DNA from: Alphaproteobacteria bacterium
Lineage (GTDB): Bacteria > Pseudomonadota > Alphaproteobacteria > UBA11222
DNA length: 9,532 bases
Direction of reading: 5' to 3'
Assembly: GCA_003454415.1 (NCBI GenBank)
Contig: DMKG01000281.1
Location: 3,676 to 13,207, forward strand
Numbering within the stretch: position 1 is the first letter of the stretch; each line of letters starts with the position of its first letter. This document shows positions 1 through 6,222 of the stretch, one piece after another. Both the position numbers and the translations under genes were made by a program. The notes below the pieces were generated by a model. The model worked only from the letters and a program-made list of their open reading frames with translations. It was not told the origin of the DNA and did no database searches.

Positions 1-1725
1 AATGCTGGTGGGCCCGCCGCTAAGGGCGGTCAGCGCCGACCAGCCGCCCGACGGGATGGCGACGAACGTCCTGCCATCGACCTGATAGGCGACAGGCTGG
101 CCACGCCCTGCCCCACCCATCCGGAAACGCCAGATTTCCTTGCCGGTAACGGCGTCAAGCGCCAGCGCGTGGCCATCCAGGGTTGAACTGAACACCACCC
201 CTCCCGCCGTGCTCATCGCCCCGCCCATCATGGGATCGGGGTCCTCATAACGCCATCTGATCTCGCCTGTCGCAGGATCGATCGCCGACAGAAGGCCATG
301 ATCCTTGTCGGCGGCGACATCAACGGGATCGGGCATCCCGCCCAGAAACGGAATGCCTTTCACATTGACGACAATGCCCTTGCTAAATTGCTGGCAGGAT
401 TCGACTGAAGGCACATAGACCAGCCCGGTCGCCGGACTGAAGGAGGCGCTCCACGCCCCGTTCAACCCCCCAAGATTACCGGGACAGACCCGCATGACGG
501 GTTTTTCCTGCGGCATGGCGGCCGGATCGACGATGGGCCGTCCCGCATCGTCTACGCCTTTGGCCCAGTTGAGCTCTTGCACATAGGGTTTGGCGAACAG
601 GAATTTTCCATTCGTGCGGTCCAGCACATAGAAAAACCCGTTGCGGTTCGGCTGGGCGAGCGCCTTGACGGGCTTGCCGGCGATTTCCACATCGATCAGG
701 AAAATATGCGAATTGCCATCGTAATCCCACACATCATGGGGCGTGGTCTGGAAATGCCATTTGCGCGCGCCGGTTTCGGGATCCACCGCAATGATCGTGT
801 TGGAATAGAGATTGTCCCCCGCCCGCAGATCCCCGTTCCAGTCCGGTGAGGGATTACCCGTCGTCCAGAACAAAGTGCCGGTTTCCACATCATAGGCCCC
901 AGTCGTCCAGGTCGGCGATCCGCCCGTCTTGTAGGAATCGCCCGCCCAGCTTTCCACGCCGGGTTCGCCCTCCGCGGGCACCGTATAGTGCCGCCAGACC
1001 CGTTTGCCGGTAGCCACGTCATAAGCGTCAAAGAAGCCGCGCACCCCGTATTCGCCGCCCGCAATGCCGGTAATCGCCTTGTCCCCCACGATCAGCGGCG
1101 CGGAGGTGGAGCTGAATCCATCCTTATACGGAACGATTTCCGTGTTCCATTTGACCTCTCCCGTCCGGCGGTCCAGCGCCAGGATATGCGCATCCAGCGT
1201 GACCATCAGCACCAGATCGCCGCTGATCGCCACCCCGCGGTTTACAGGGCCGCAGCACACCACCAGACCTTCGGGCAGAGGGTAATCATAGCGCCACAGC
1301 AACTCCCCGGTTTTCGCGTTCAGCGCAAACGCACGGTTGTAAGAGGTGGTGACATACATCACGCCGCCATAGATCACCGGCGAGGCTTCGAACTGCCCGG
1401 TCGTGCCCGTTGGAAAGGACCAGGCGGCCTTCATTTTACTGACTGCGGCAGGGGTGAGATTTTTCAGCGGACTGAAGCGGTGATTGTCATAACCGCCGCC
1501 ATACATGAGCCAGTTATCGCTGCTGACCCCAGCCTTCAGCATTCCGTCGTCCACCCCTTTCTCAGGACCGGCCGGCGTTTTGGCGCGCATATGGACGGTG
1601 GCGGGGGAGTTCAGAATGTCTGAGGGATTATTGCCGGCCGTCTGCGCCGTTTCGCCAGCAGCCGCCCAAACCAGCGCCAGCAAGGCGCATGCAATGCCCA
1701 TCAGCCATTGATTTCCCTGCCGCAT
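1..1725 (-). CDS. PQQ-dependent alcohol dehydrogenase (methanol/ethanol family), predicted lanthanide type; 3' end missing
   Basis: Periplasmic quinoprotein that would oxidise an alcohol and pass electrons to a cytochrome c. The 575 visible codons start at ATG 1725, preceded by a G-rich ribosome site (GGGGGGTGG), and the gene runs off the left edge. Residues 1 to about 25 form a signal peptide (WLMGIACALLALVWAAAG). Typical beta-propeller motifs repeat, such as ALDRRTGEVKW and AVDPETGARKW. Active-site residues seen: vicinal cysteines C157-C158 (VVCCGPVNRG), metal ligands E225 (GGEYGVRG) and N291 (TTGNPSPD), catalytic D334 in HDVWDYDG, and R361 (PNRNGFF) at the PQQ-contacting Lys/Arg site. D336, two residues after the catalytic Asp, is the extra acidic ligand of XoxF/PedH-type lanthanide enzymes; calcium enzymes have Ala, Ser or Thr there. 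The propeller is almost complete at the edge. Whether a C-terminal heme c domain follows (quinohemoprotein type) cannot be seen, and the substrate is not predictable. Confidence 0.93.
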   Translation of the reverse strand, partial: MRQGNQWLMGIACALLALVWAAAGETAQTAGNNPSDILNSPATVHMRAKTPAGPEKGVDDGMLKAGVSSDNWLMYGGGYDNHRFSPLKNLTPAAVSKMKAAWSFPTGTTGQFEASPVIYGGVMYVTTSYNRAFALNAKTGELLWRYDYPLPEGLVVCCGPVNRGVAISGDLVLMVTLDAHILALDRRTGEVKWNTEIVPYKDGFSSTSAPLIVGDKAITGIAGGEYGVRGFFDAYDVATGKRVWRHYTVPAEGEPGVESWAGDSYKTGGSPTWTTGAYDVETGTLFWTTGNPSPDWNGDLRAGDNLYSNTIIAVDPETGARKWHFQTTPHDVWDYDGNSHIFLIDVEIAGKPVKALAQPNRNGFFYVLDRTNGKFLFAKPYVQELNWAKGVDDAGRPIVDPAAMPQEKPVMRVCPGNLGGLNGAWSASFSPATGLVYVPSVESCQQFSKGIVVNVKGIPFLGGMPDPVDVAADKDHGLLSAIDPATGEIRWRYEDPDPMMGGAMSTAGGVVFSSTLDGHALALDAVTGKEIWRFRMGGAGRGQPVAYQVDGRTFVAIPSGGWSALTALSGGPTSI

Positions 1726-1758
1726 TTCCACCCCCCGATCCTGTTATACGTCCTTAAA

Positions 1759-1770
1759 CAGCAGCTGCTG
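1759..1770. promoter_or_regulatory. 12-bp perfect palindrome in divergent intergenic region
   Basis: CAGCAGCTGCTG is its own reverse complement. It lies 34 bp upstream of the dehydrogenase start and about 130 bp upstream of the gene at 1900, so an operator serving either promoter is possible. It may also be chance, since CAGCTG-rich strings are common in GC-rich DNA. The rest of the 174-bp gap (1726-1899) has moderately AT-rich patches but no convincing -35/-10 pair on either strand. Confidence 0.2.
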
Positions 1771-1899
1771 ATAAACTACATAAAGCACGGGGTTATGCAA
1801 GGCGGGAGTGGCTGGATCGACATATTTCAGTCACAATCAGCGGCTTGTATCGCCCATCGCCAGGGCGCGCGGGCGTCCGGGCAAAACTGAAGGATATTC

Positions 1900-3204
1900 A
1901 TGCGCTCTCGTCATCTGGGTATTGGTTTCGCTTTCCTGGTTATGCTTTTTGCACATTCCGGCGGGGCAAGGGCGGACGCGCAGGCCGATATCCGTGGTTT
2001 TATCGCCAGCATTTCGCCGCCTGGCGCCAAGATCAGCTTTTCCGGTCTAGAGGAAACAGGTGGCGCCATCCGGGTTAGGAATGTGGTGGCGCAGGGGCAG
2101 ACAGCTGATGGCGGAGAAGTCATAGAAACCATCGGCATGCTGGAACTGCACGGATTACGGCCGCTTGAGCGTGGATTATATCACGCCGACCGGTTGCAGG
2201 CCGAGAATATCCGTCTGGACGGGGTGGACGATATGCAATCGGGAGGCGGCGGCGTGAAGATCGCCAGAATCAGCGCCTCCGGCATCACTGGCGCGCGCAT
2301 CGGGGAGGTGAGATTTTCCGGCGCCGAAATCAGCGCCGCCAGGGAGGACGGTAATTACGTCCTGGAAATCGGGCAAGGGGAATTGCGCAATCTTGACGCC
2401 AAACCCTTCAGTCAGGGCGCCGGGGGCCCCCACGCCCTGCTGAATGCAGTGCTGAATGAGCCTGTTTATAGCGGCCTGCAATTGCGGGAACTTGCTTTGC
2501 GCAAGGAGGGAAGGCGGCTGCTGGCTATCGCAACCCTTGTCAGTGAAGCCGATGGCGGATATGCGCCATTTCCCGCTTCGGGAAAATTGTCCATCACCGG
2601 CGGTCGGCTGGATTTGCGCGCCGCGCCGAAAGCCGCAGAGCTTGGTCAAATACTGGGCCAGGAGGTTCTTCAATTCACCCTCTCCTCACGGCATGACTTC
2701 CGGGCGCCCGCCTCCCATCAATGGGACATGCGGCTTGAGGTTTCGCCCGATGGCGCATTGCAGGGGCGTTGCGCGGCGGATCATCTGAGCGCATTTCATC
2801 CTTCACTGACCGGCCAGGCGATGGCGGCCGGCGGCAGCGCCGCCCTGCGCAGTTGCGATCTGAACTTTACCGGCGCGGAATTCGTCAATCGCTGGCTGGC
2901 GCAGGATGGCGCGAAGGAAGGATTGAACGCGGATCAGGCCCGCGCCAAATATCTTGCAGCCGCGCTCTATATCCCCTTTGATCCGCAGGCGGGGGCCGAC
3001 CCTCTGGCGACGGAATTCTCCAAAGCGATGACGATTTTCCTCAGCCAGCCCTCGCGGCTCAATCTGCGCCTGGATCCGCCAGGCGGCCTTACCCCCGTAG
3101 AAGCCATCGCCAGTTTCGCCATTCTGAGGCATGGCGCTCCAGCGCAAAAACAGCAGGCGATGCAGAAACTGGGCCTGCGCCTGTCCGCCGAACCGTTGAA
3201 TTAG
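1900..3204 (+). CDS. Exported hypothetical protein (434 aa), beta-rich
   Basis: I do not recognise this family. The start ATG at 1900 follows AAGGA with a 5-nt spacer. Residues 1-25 are a signal peptide with an ARA|DA cleavage site, and no other hydrophobic segment is evident, so the mature protein should be periplasmic or loosely membrane-associated. The body alternates short hydrophobic strands with polar turns and Gly-rich stretches, suggesting beta architecture. Phrases like LELHGLRPLERGLYHADRLQ and AENIRLDGV recall proteins with repeated strands (AsmA/DUF945-like), but the resemblance is too weak to assign. Two cysteines only, C291 and C319, could form a disulfide in the periplasm. The C-terminal part (about 325-425) is more helical. 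It sits 58 bp upstream of a LolA-family gene on the same strand, hinting at a cell-envelope role, which is inference only. Confidence 0.85.
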   Translation: MRSRHLGIGFAFLVMLFAHSGGARADAQADIRGFIASISPPGAKISFSGLEETGGAIRVRNVVAQGQTADGGEVIETIGMLELHGLRPLERGLYHADRLQAENIRLDGVDDMQSGGGGVKIARISASGITGARIGEVRFSGAEISAAREDGNYVLEIGQGELRNLDAKPFSQGAGGPHALLNAVLNEPVYSGLQLRELALRKEGRRLLAIATLVSEADGGYAPFPASGKLSITGGRLDLRAAPKAAELGQILGQEVLQFTLSSRHDFRAPASHQWDMRLEVSPDGALQGRCAADHLSAFHPSLTGQAMAAGGSAALRSCDLNFTGAEFVNRWLAQDGAKEGLNADQARAKYLAAALYIPFDPQAGADPLATEFSKAMTIFLSQPSRLNLRLDPPGGLTPVEAIASFAILRHGAPAQKQQAMQKLGLRLSAEPLN

Positions 3205-3262
3205 CACCGGCACCCCCCTTGGGCATCTTGTTTTCGCTCTGTTTTATGTTTAGCTCTGGATC

Positions 3263-3931
3263 ATGCTGCAACGCCCCGTCCATCTGTTGATCGCCTTAAC
3301 GATGCTTCTCCTGTCCGGAGCGGGGAGCGCAGGCGCGCAACAGAATCGCGGCGCGGACGTGTCCGCCGGAGAACGGGCGGATATCGACAGGATCAACACC
3401 TACCTCAATCAGCTTGGCCGGATGCGGGCGGATTTCATGCAGATCGCCCCGGACGGCAGCGTCAGCCGGGGAGATTTTTATCTCAACCGGCCTGGGCGGA
3501 TGCGGTTTGAATATGCGCCGCCGGATCAGATCCTGATCGTCGCCGATGGCGTCTGGGTGGCGGTGCAGGAGGATAAAGCCTTACCCATTCAGCGCTATCC
3601 CATTGGCTCCACTCCGCTCAGTCCGATCCTGGAAAAACAGGTCTCCCTGGGAGAGAAGAAAGAGGTCGTCGCGGTGGAGCGGCAGAAAGGCCTGCTGAAA
3701 CTTCGTCTGCGCGATCCCGAGGCGCCGGAAAAAGGTGAACTCACCCTGATTTTTACTGATGCGGGGCAGCAGGCCGGCGCTTCGGGAATTGAACTGCGCC
3801 AATGGGTGGTGGTGGACGCACAGGGCCTGATGACCCAGGTCGGCCTGAGCAATATTCAGGAAGCCGAGCGGCTGGATCCGAAACTGTTCATCCTGAATGA
3901 TCCTGCGCCTGGTTCGCAGCACAGACGTTAA
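3263..3931 (+). CDS. lolA: Outer-membrane lipoprotein carrier protein LolA family
   Basis: LolA-type periplasmic chaperone, which in characterised bacteria takes lipoproteins from the LolCDE ABC transporter and carries them to the outer membrane. Residues 1-25 are a signal peptide ending SAGA|QQ. The mature part shows the alphaproteobacterial LolA pattern: a helix with INTYLNQLGRMRADFMQ (45-61), then APDGSVSRGDFYLNRPGRMR (62-81) and FEYAPPDQILIVADGVWVAV (82-101), then RYPIGSTPLSPIL (111-123). These form the half-barrel strands around the hydrophobic cavity. The length of 222 aa is normal. The start at 3263 is chosen because it gives a complete signal peptide with basic R4 and H7; the upstream ribosome site is weak. 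It is 58 bp after the unknown exported protein and 18 bp before the amidotransferase gene. A LolA-like paralogue with another cargo is possible. Confidence 0.88.
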   Translation: MLQRPVHLLIALTMLLLSGAGSAGAQQNRGADVSAGERADIDRINTYLNQLGRMRADFMQIAPDGSVSRGDFYLNRPGRMRFEYAPPDQILIVADGVWVAVQEDKALPIQRYPIGSTPLSPILEKQVSLGEKKEVVAVERQKGLLKLRLRDPEAPEKGELTLIFTDAGQQAGASGIELRQWVVVDAQGLMTQVGLSNIQEAERLDPKLFILNDPAPGSQHRR

Positions 3932-3949
3932 CGGGCAGGTGATACCGGC

Positions 3950-4726
3950 ATGAGCAAGCTCAAACCCCAGCGCCCCGTGGTTGTGGGTGTGCCCTGCGAC
4001 TGGAGAATGATCGGGGATCTGCCCTTTCATGCGGTTGGAGAGAAATACATCGCAGCCCTGCGCGACGCCGCGAATGTGCTGCCGCTGCTGATTCCAGTAA
4101 CCCGGGAGCCGCTGGAGGCGCAGCAGATCCTGAGCGTGGTGGATGGGGTGTTTTTGCCGGGTTCGCCTTCCAATGTCGCGCCGGAACTTTACGGCGGACC
4201 TACGCCGCGCGAGTCCAACATCGCCGATCCCAATCGCGATGCGCTCTGCCTGCCGCTGATCCGCGCGGCGGTGGAGGCGGGGGTTCCCCTTCTGGCGGTG
4301 TGCCGTGGCATGCAGGAAATGAATGTCGCCTTTGGCGGCACGCTGCATCAGTTCGTGCACGAACTGCCCGGCCGGCACGATCATCTCAGGGGCCATCTGC
4401 AGGGGCGCGACCCCACCCCGGACCTGCGTTACGAACCGGCGCATGAGATTACCGTTCTGCCGGAAACCCGGCTCGCCCGCATCATTGCGGCGGCGAAATA
4501 CAGGGTGAATTCCGTGCATGCCCAGGGCGTGGACCGGCTGGCGGATAATCTGACCGTTCAGGCCGTGGCGCCGGACGGAACCATCGAAGCCGTGTCGATT
4601 GAGGATGCGCCGGGCTTCGTTCTTGGGGTACAATGGCACCCGGAATGGCGGGGGAATGAAAATCCCGCCTATGCCGCCATTTTCAAGGCCTTCGGCAGGG
4701 CGTGCCGGAACCGAGGCGGCTGGTGA
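3950..4726 (+). CDS. Class I glutamine amidotransferase-like hydrolase, PuuD family (peptidase C26)
   Basis: Cytoplasmic hydrolase of the gamma-glutamyl-GABA hydrolase family, which cleaves gamma-glutamyl amides, in the type case gamma-glutamyl-GABA of the putrescine-degradation pathway. The 258-aa protein has the full triad: nucleophile C118 in LLAVCRGMQEMN and H230 with E232 in GVQWHPEW. Other family marks are VDGVFLPGSPSNVAPELYG (64-82) and NSVHAQGVDRL (187-197). No signal peptide. AGGTGA upstream is a reasonable ribosome site for ATG 3950. It follows the LolA gene by 18 bp and is probably co-transcribed with it, although no functional link is apparent. No other polyamine genes are visible, so the real substrate is open and the symbol puuD is not assigned. 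Confidence 0.9.
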   Translation: MSKLKPQRPVVVGVPCDWRMIGDLPFHAVGEKYIAALRDAANVLPLLIPVTREPLEAQQILSVVDGVFLPGSPSNVAPELYGGPTPRESNIADPNRDALCLPLIRAAVEAGVPLLAVCRGMQEMNVAFGGTLHQFVHELPGRHDHLRGHLQGRDPTPDLRYEPAHEITVLPETRLARIIAAAKYRVNSVHAQGVDRLADNLTVQAVAPDGTIEAVSIEDAPGFVLGVQWHPEWRGNENPAYAAIFKAFGRACRNRGGW

Positions 4727-4808
4727 CCCGAAGCTTAAGTTCGTCACGCCCATCTGAAAGAAGCGAACGAACGCCAGATCTATAAGGGTCACTATCAAAT
4801 ATGATTCT

Positions 4809-4882
4809 AGTGTGGTTTAAGGATTTGAAGTTGCTGTAAGAGACTGCCGCTTTAATCGCAGCAAGTTCAAATCCACCACACT
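4809..4882. repeat. 74-bp near-perfect inverted repeat, MITE-like element
   Basis: The left arm 4809-4836 and right arm 4859-4882 are inverted copies. Read outside-in, both give AGTGTGGT, then GGATTTGAA, then a G/C mismatch, then TTGCTG (23 of 24 bases match). The left arm carries an extra TTAA between the first two blocks. The 22-nt centre has no coding capacity. Long terminal repeats around almost no interior are the form of a miniature inverted-repeat element, and the ends are reminiscent of IS630/Tc1-type termini. No clear TA or other target duplication is seen: TA overlaps the left end, but TG lies at the right. Transcribed, it would fold into a strong hairpin that could affect read-through from 4726 towards 4947. 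The rest of the 220-bp gap (4727-4946) has only weak short inverted repeats. Confidence 0.6.
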
Positions 4883-4946
4883 GGGATGAAAACAACCAGA
4901 CCGCGCAGGCCATCAAAAGCCTTGCAGGCAAAACAGGGAGACGGAA

Positions 4947-5861
4947 ATGAAGATAGGCATAAATACCGCCGGGATCGGGCCGGAAGCCACCATTGACGGG
5001 CTGATCGCACAGGCGAAGCGCGTGGAGCAGATGGGCTTCGACAGCCTCTGGATTGCGAACATGTTCGGGCTCGAAGCCATCATGGCCATGGCGCTGATCG
5101 GGCGTGAGACGAGCCGCATCAAGCTGGGCACGGCGGTGGTGCCAACCTATCCCCGTCATCCCATGGTGATGGCGCAAATGGCGGCGACCGCACAGGCCGC
5201 ATCCAAAGGCCGCTTCATCCTTGGCATCGGCCTTTCCCACAAGCCGGTCATCGAAGGCGCGCTCGGCATGTCCTTCGACAAGCCGGCGCGGCATATGCGG
5301 GAATATCTGCAGGTTCTCGGCCCGCTGCTGCGCAATGAAAAGGTGCAGTTCGCAGGCGAGCTCTACAAGACGAACGGGCAGATCAGCGTAGCGGAATCCC
5401 AGGGCGTCCCCCTTGTGGTGGCGGCGCTGGGCGATGTGATGCTGAAGATCGCGGGAACCCTGGCGGACGGCACCATCACCTGGATGGTGGGGCCGAAGAC
5501 CCTGGAGAACCATATCATCCCGAAAATCACGAAAGCGGCGAAAGAAGCCCCCAAACCCGCCCCCAGAATCGTCGCAGGCATGCCCTTCGCCCTGGTTCCC
5601 GACAAGGAAGCGGTGCGCGACCGTCTGGAACGGGGATTGAAAATGTATGGCACGCTCGCTTCTTACCGCGCGATGCTGGACAAGGAAGGGCTGAAGGGGC
5701 CTGCGGATCTGGCCTGCGCTGGCGGCGAAAAGGAGTTGCGCGCCTCCATTCAGCGCCTGCGCGATATTGGCGTGACCGATCTCAACTGCACCCTGCTGGG
5801 AGTGGGCGACCGCGACGCCACCCTGCAATTCCTGCAAAGCGAACTGAAACAGACCGCCTGA
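4947..5861 (+). CDS. LLM-class flavin-dependent (probably F420-dependent) oxidoreductase
   Basis: Member of the bacterial luciferase-like TIM-barrel superfamily. A complete 304-aa protein starts at ATG 4947 after AGGGAG with a 7-nt spacer. Family features: beta-1 MKIGINTAGIG, then ARVEQMG-type helix (KRVEQMGFDSLWIANMFG, 24-41), SRIKLGTAVVPTYPRHPMVM (56-75), QAASKGRFILGIGLSHK (83-99) and the C-terminal barrel strand DIGVTDLNCTLLG. This pattern fits the subgroup annotated as F420-dependent LLM oxidoreductases, but FMN use cannot be excluded from sequence alone. The substrate is unknown. It stands alone, separated from its upstream neighbour by a gap with a MITE-like repeat and followed by a hairpin 10 bp after the stop, so it is probably its own transcription unit. 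Confidence 0.9.
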   Translation: MKIGINTAGIGPEATIDGLIAQAKRVEQMGFDSLWIANMFGLEAIMAMALIGRETSRIKLGTAVVPTYPRHPMVMAQMAATAQAASKGRFILGIGLSHKPVIEGALGMSFDKPARHMREYLQVLGPLLRNEKVQFAGELYKTNGQISVAESQGVPLVVAALGDVMLKIAGTLADGTITWMVGPKTLENHIIPKITKAAKEAPKPAPRIVAGMPFALVPDKEAVRDRLERGLKMYGTLASYRAMLDKEGLKGPADLACAGGEKELRASIQRLRDIGVTDLNCTLLGVGDRDATLQFLQSELKQTA

Positions 5862-6115
5862 GCGCCGTTACGACTCTCCTCGGGGACAATCTCTCCGAGG
5901 AGTAGAGTCTGACATAGCTGGCCGATCCCGCCCAAATCACTCGCGTTAACGCCCCCGGCATGATGTCTGCCTGCAGATAGGCCGGCTCCAGGACTTGAGA
6001 ACTCCACACATATCTCTGCTCCCTTGGGCGCAAGCAGATCACCCGCAACTTCCTGTTCGGCTTTCAGTCTGACTGATGGCAAGCGCTTGGACGCTGGCGC
6101 CAGATGAGCGCCGTT
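5859..6115. repeat. 11-bp direct repeat bracketing ~235 bp of non-coding DNA
   Basis: TGAGCGCCGTT occurs at 5859-5869, where it includes the stop codon of the LLM gene, and again at 6105-6115. The enclosed segment has no recognised gene and no matching terminal inverted repeats. The pattern could be the scar of an insertion with a target duplication or a local duplication, but a chance match is not excluded. Confidence 0.35.
5872..5909. repeat. Hairpin downstream of the LLM gene, possible transcription end
   Basis: GACTCT (5872-5877) pairs with AGAGTC (5904-5909). CCTCGG (5878-5883) pairs with CCGAGG (5895-5900). A further three pairs, one of them G-T, close a 5-nt loop CAATC, and AGT at 5901-5903 is bulged. 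It starts 10 bp after the stop codon, a position typical of a terminator or mRNA-stabilising hairpin. No T-run follows, so a canonical intrinsic terminator is not supported. Confidence 0.45.
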
Positions 6116-6160
6116 GAGCTATAGGCAAAATGTTTTTAGTTATAATTTACTAAATATAAA
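6114..6160 (+). promoter_or_regulatory. Candidate promoter of the PAS kinase operon
   Basis: The stretch 6121-6200 is far more AT-rich than its surroundings. It contains an exact TATAAT at 6141-6146 and a second -10-like TATAAA at 6155-6160. The best -35 candidate for the first, TTGAGC at 6114-6119, is 21 bp away, longer than ideal. No FixK/FNR-type TTGAT-N4-ATCAA site was found. The AT-rich region is where the operon promoter should lie, but the exact elements are uncertain. Confidence 0.3.
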
Positions 6161-6222
6161 TAATTGAAGCAACATTATTATAACAATCAAAAGCTGCATT
6201 CCTCACGTTAGGCCTGCTGAAG

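Larger units (their letters stand above)
5862..6222. other. 361-bp intergenic region
   Basis: This gap separates the LLM gene from the signalling operon. It holds the hairpin at 5872-5909, an unassigned GC-rich middle (about 5910-6120) and a sharply AT-rich end. On the minus strand the middle part stays open for about 120 codons and overlaps the LLM 3' end, but it has no recognisable domain and no convincing start signal, so it is not called as a gene. It might include remnant mobile DNA. Confidence 0.5.

Noticed and set aside
3205..3262. Possible terminator between the exported protein and LolA (C-run, G-run, then T-rich DNA).
   Set aside because: The stem is too short and imperfect to support a terminator; co-transcription remains more likely.
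3581..4798. Minus-strand open frame of 405 codons opposite the LolA and amidotransferase genes.
   Set aside because: Both plus-strand genes show complete families and catalytic residues; the antisense frame is low-information shadow sequence.
4860..4884. GTTCAAATCC resembles a tRNA T-arm.
   Set aside because: No acceptor, D or anticodon arm can be formed upstream; the string is explained by the long inverted repeat.
5750..6082. Open frame of 110 codons on the minus strand spanning the LLM 3' end and the intergenic region.
   Set aside because: It overlaps a well-supported gene in antisense, has no recognisable domain and no ribosome site, and GC-rich DNA yields such frames often.
6160..6200. 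TTGA ... TCAA in the AT-rich region as a possible FNR/FixK site.
   Set aside because: The half-sites are about 19 bp apart rather than the required 4-6 bp, so it is not an anaerobox.
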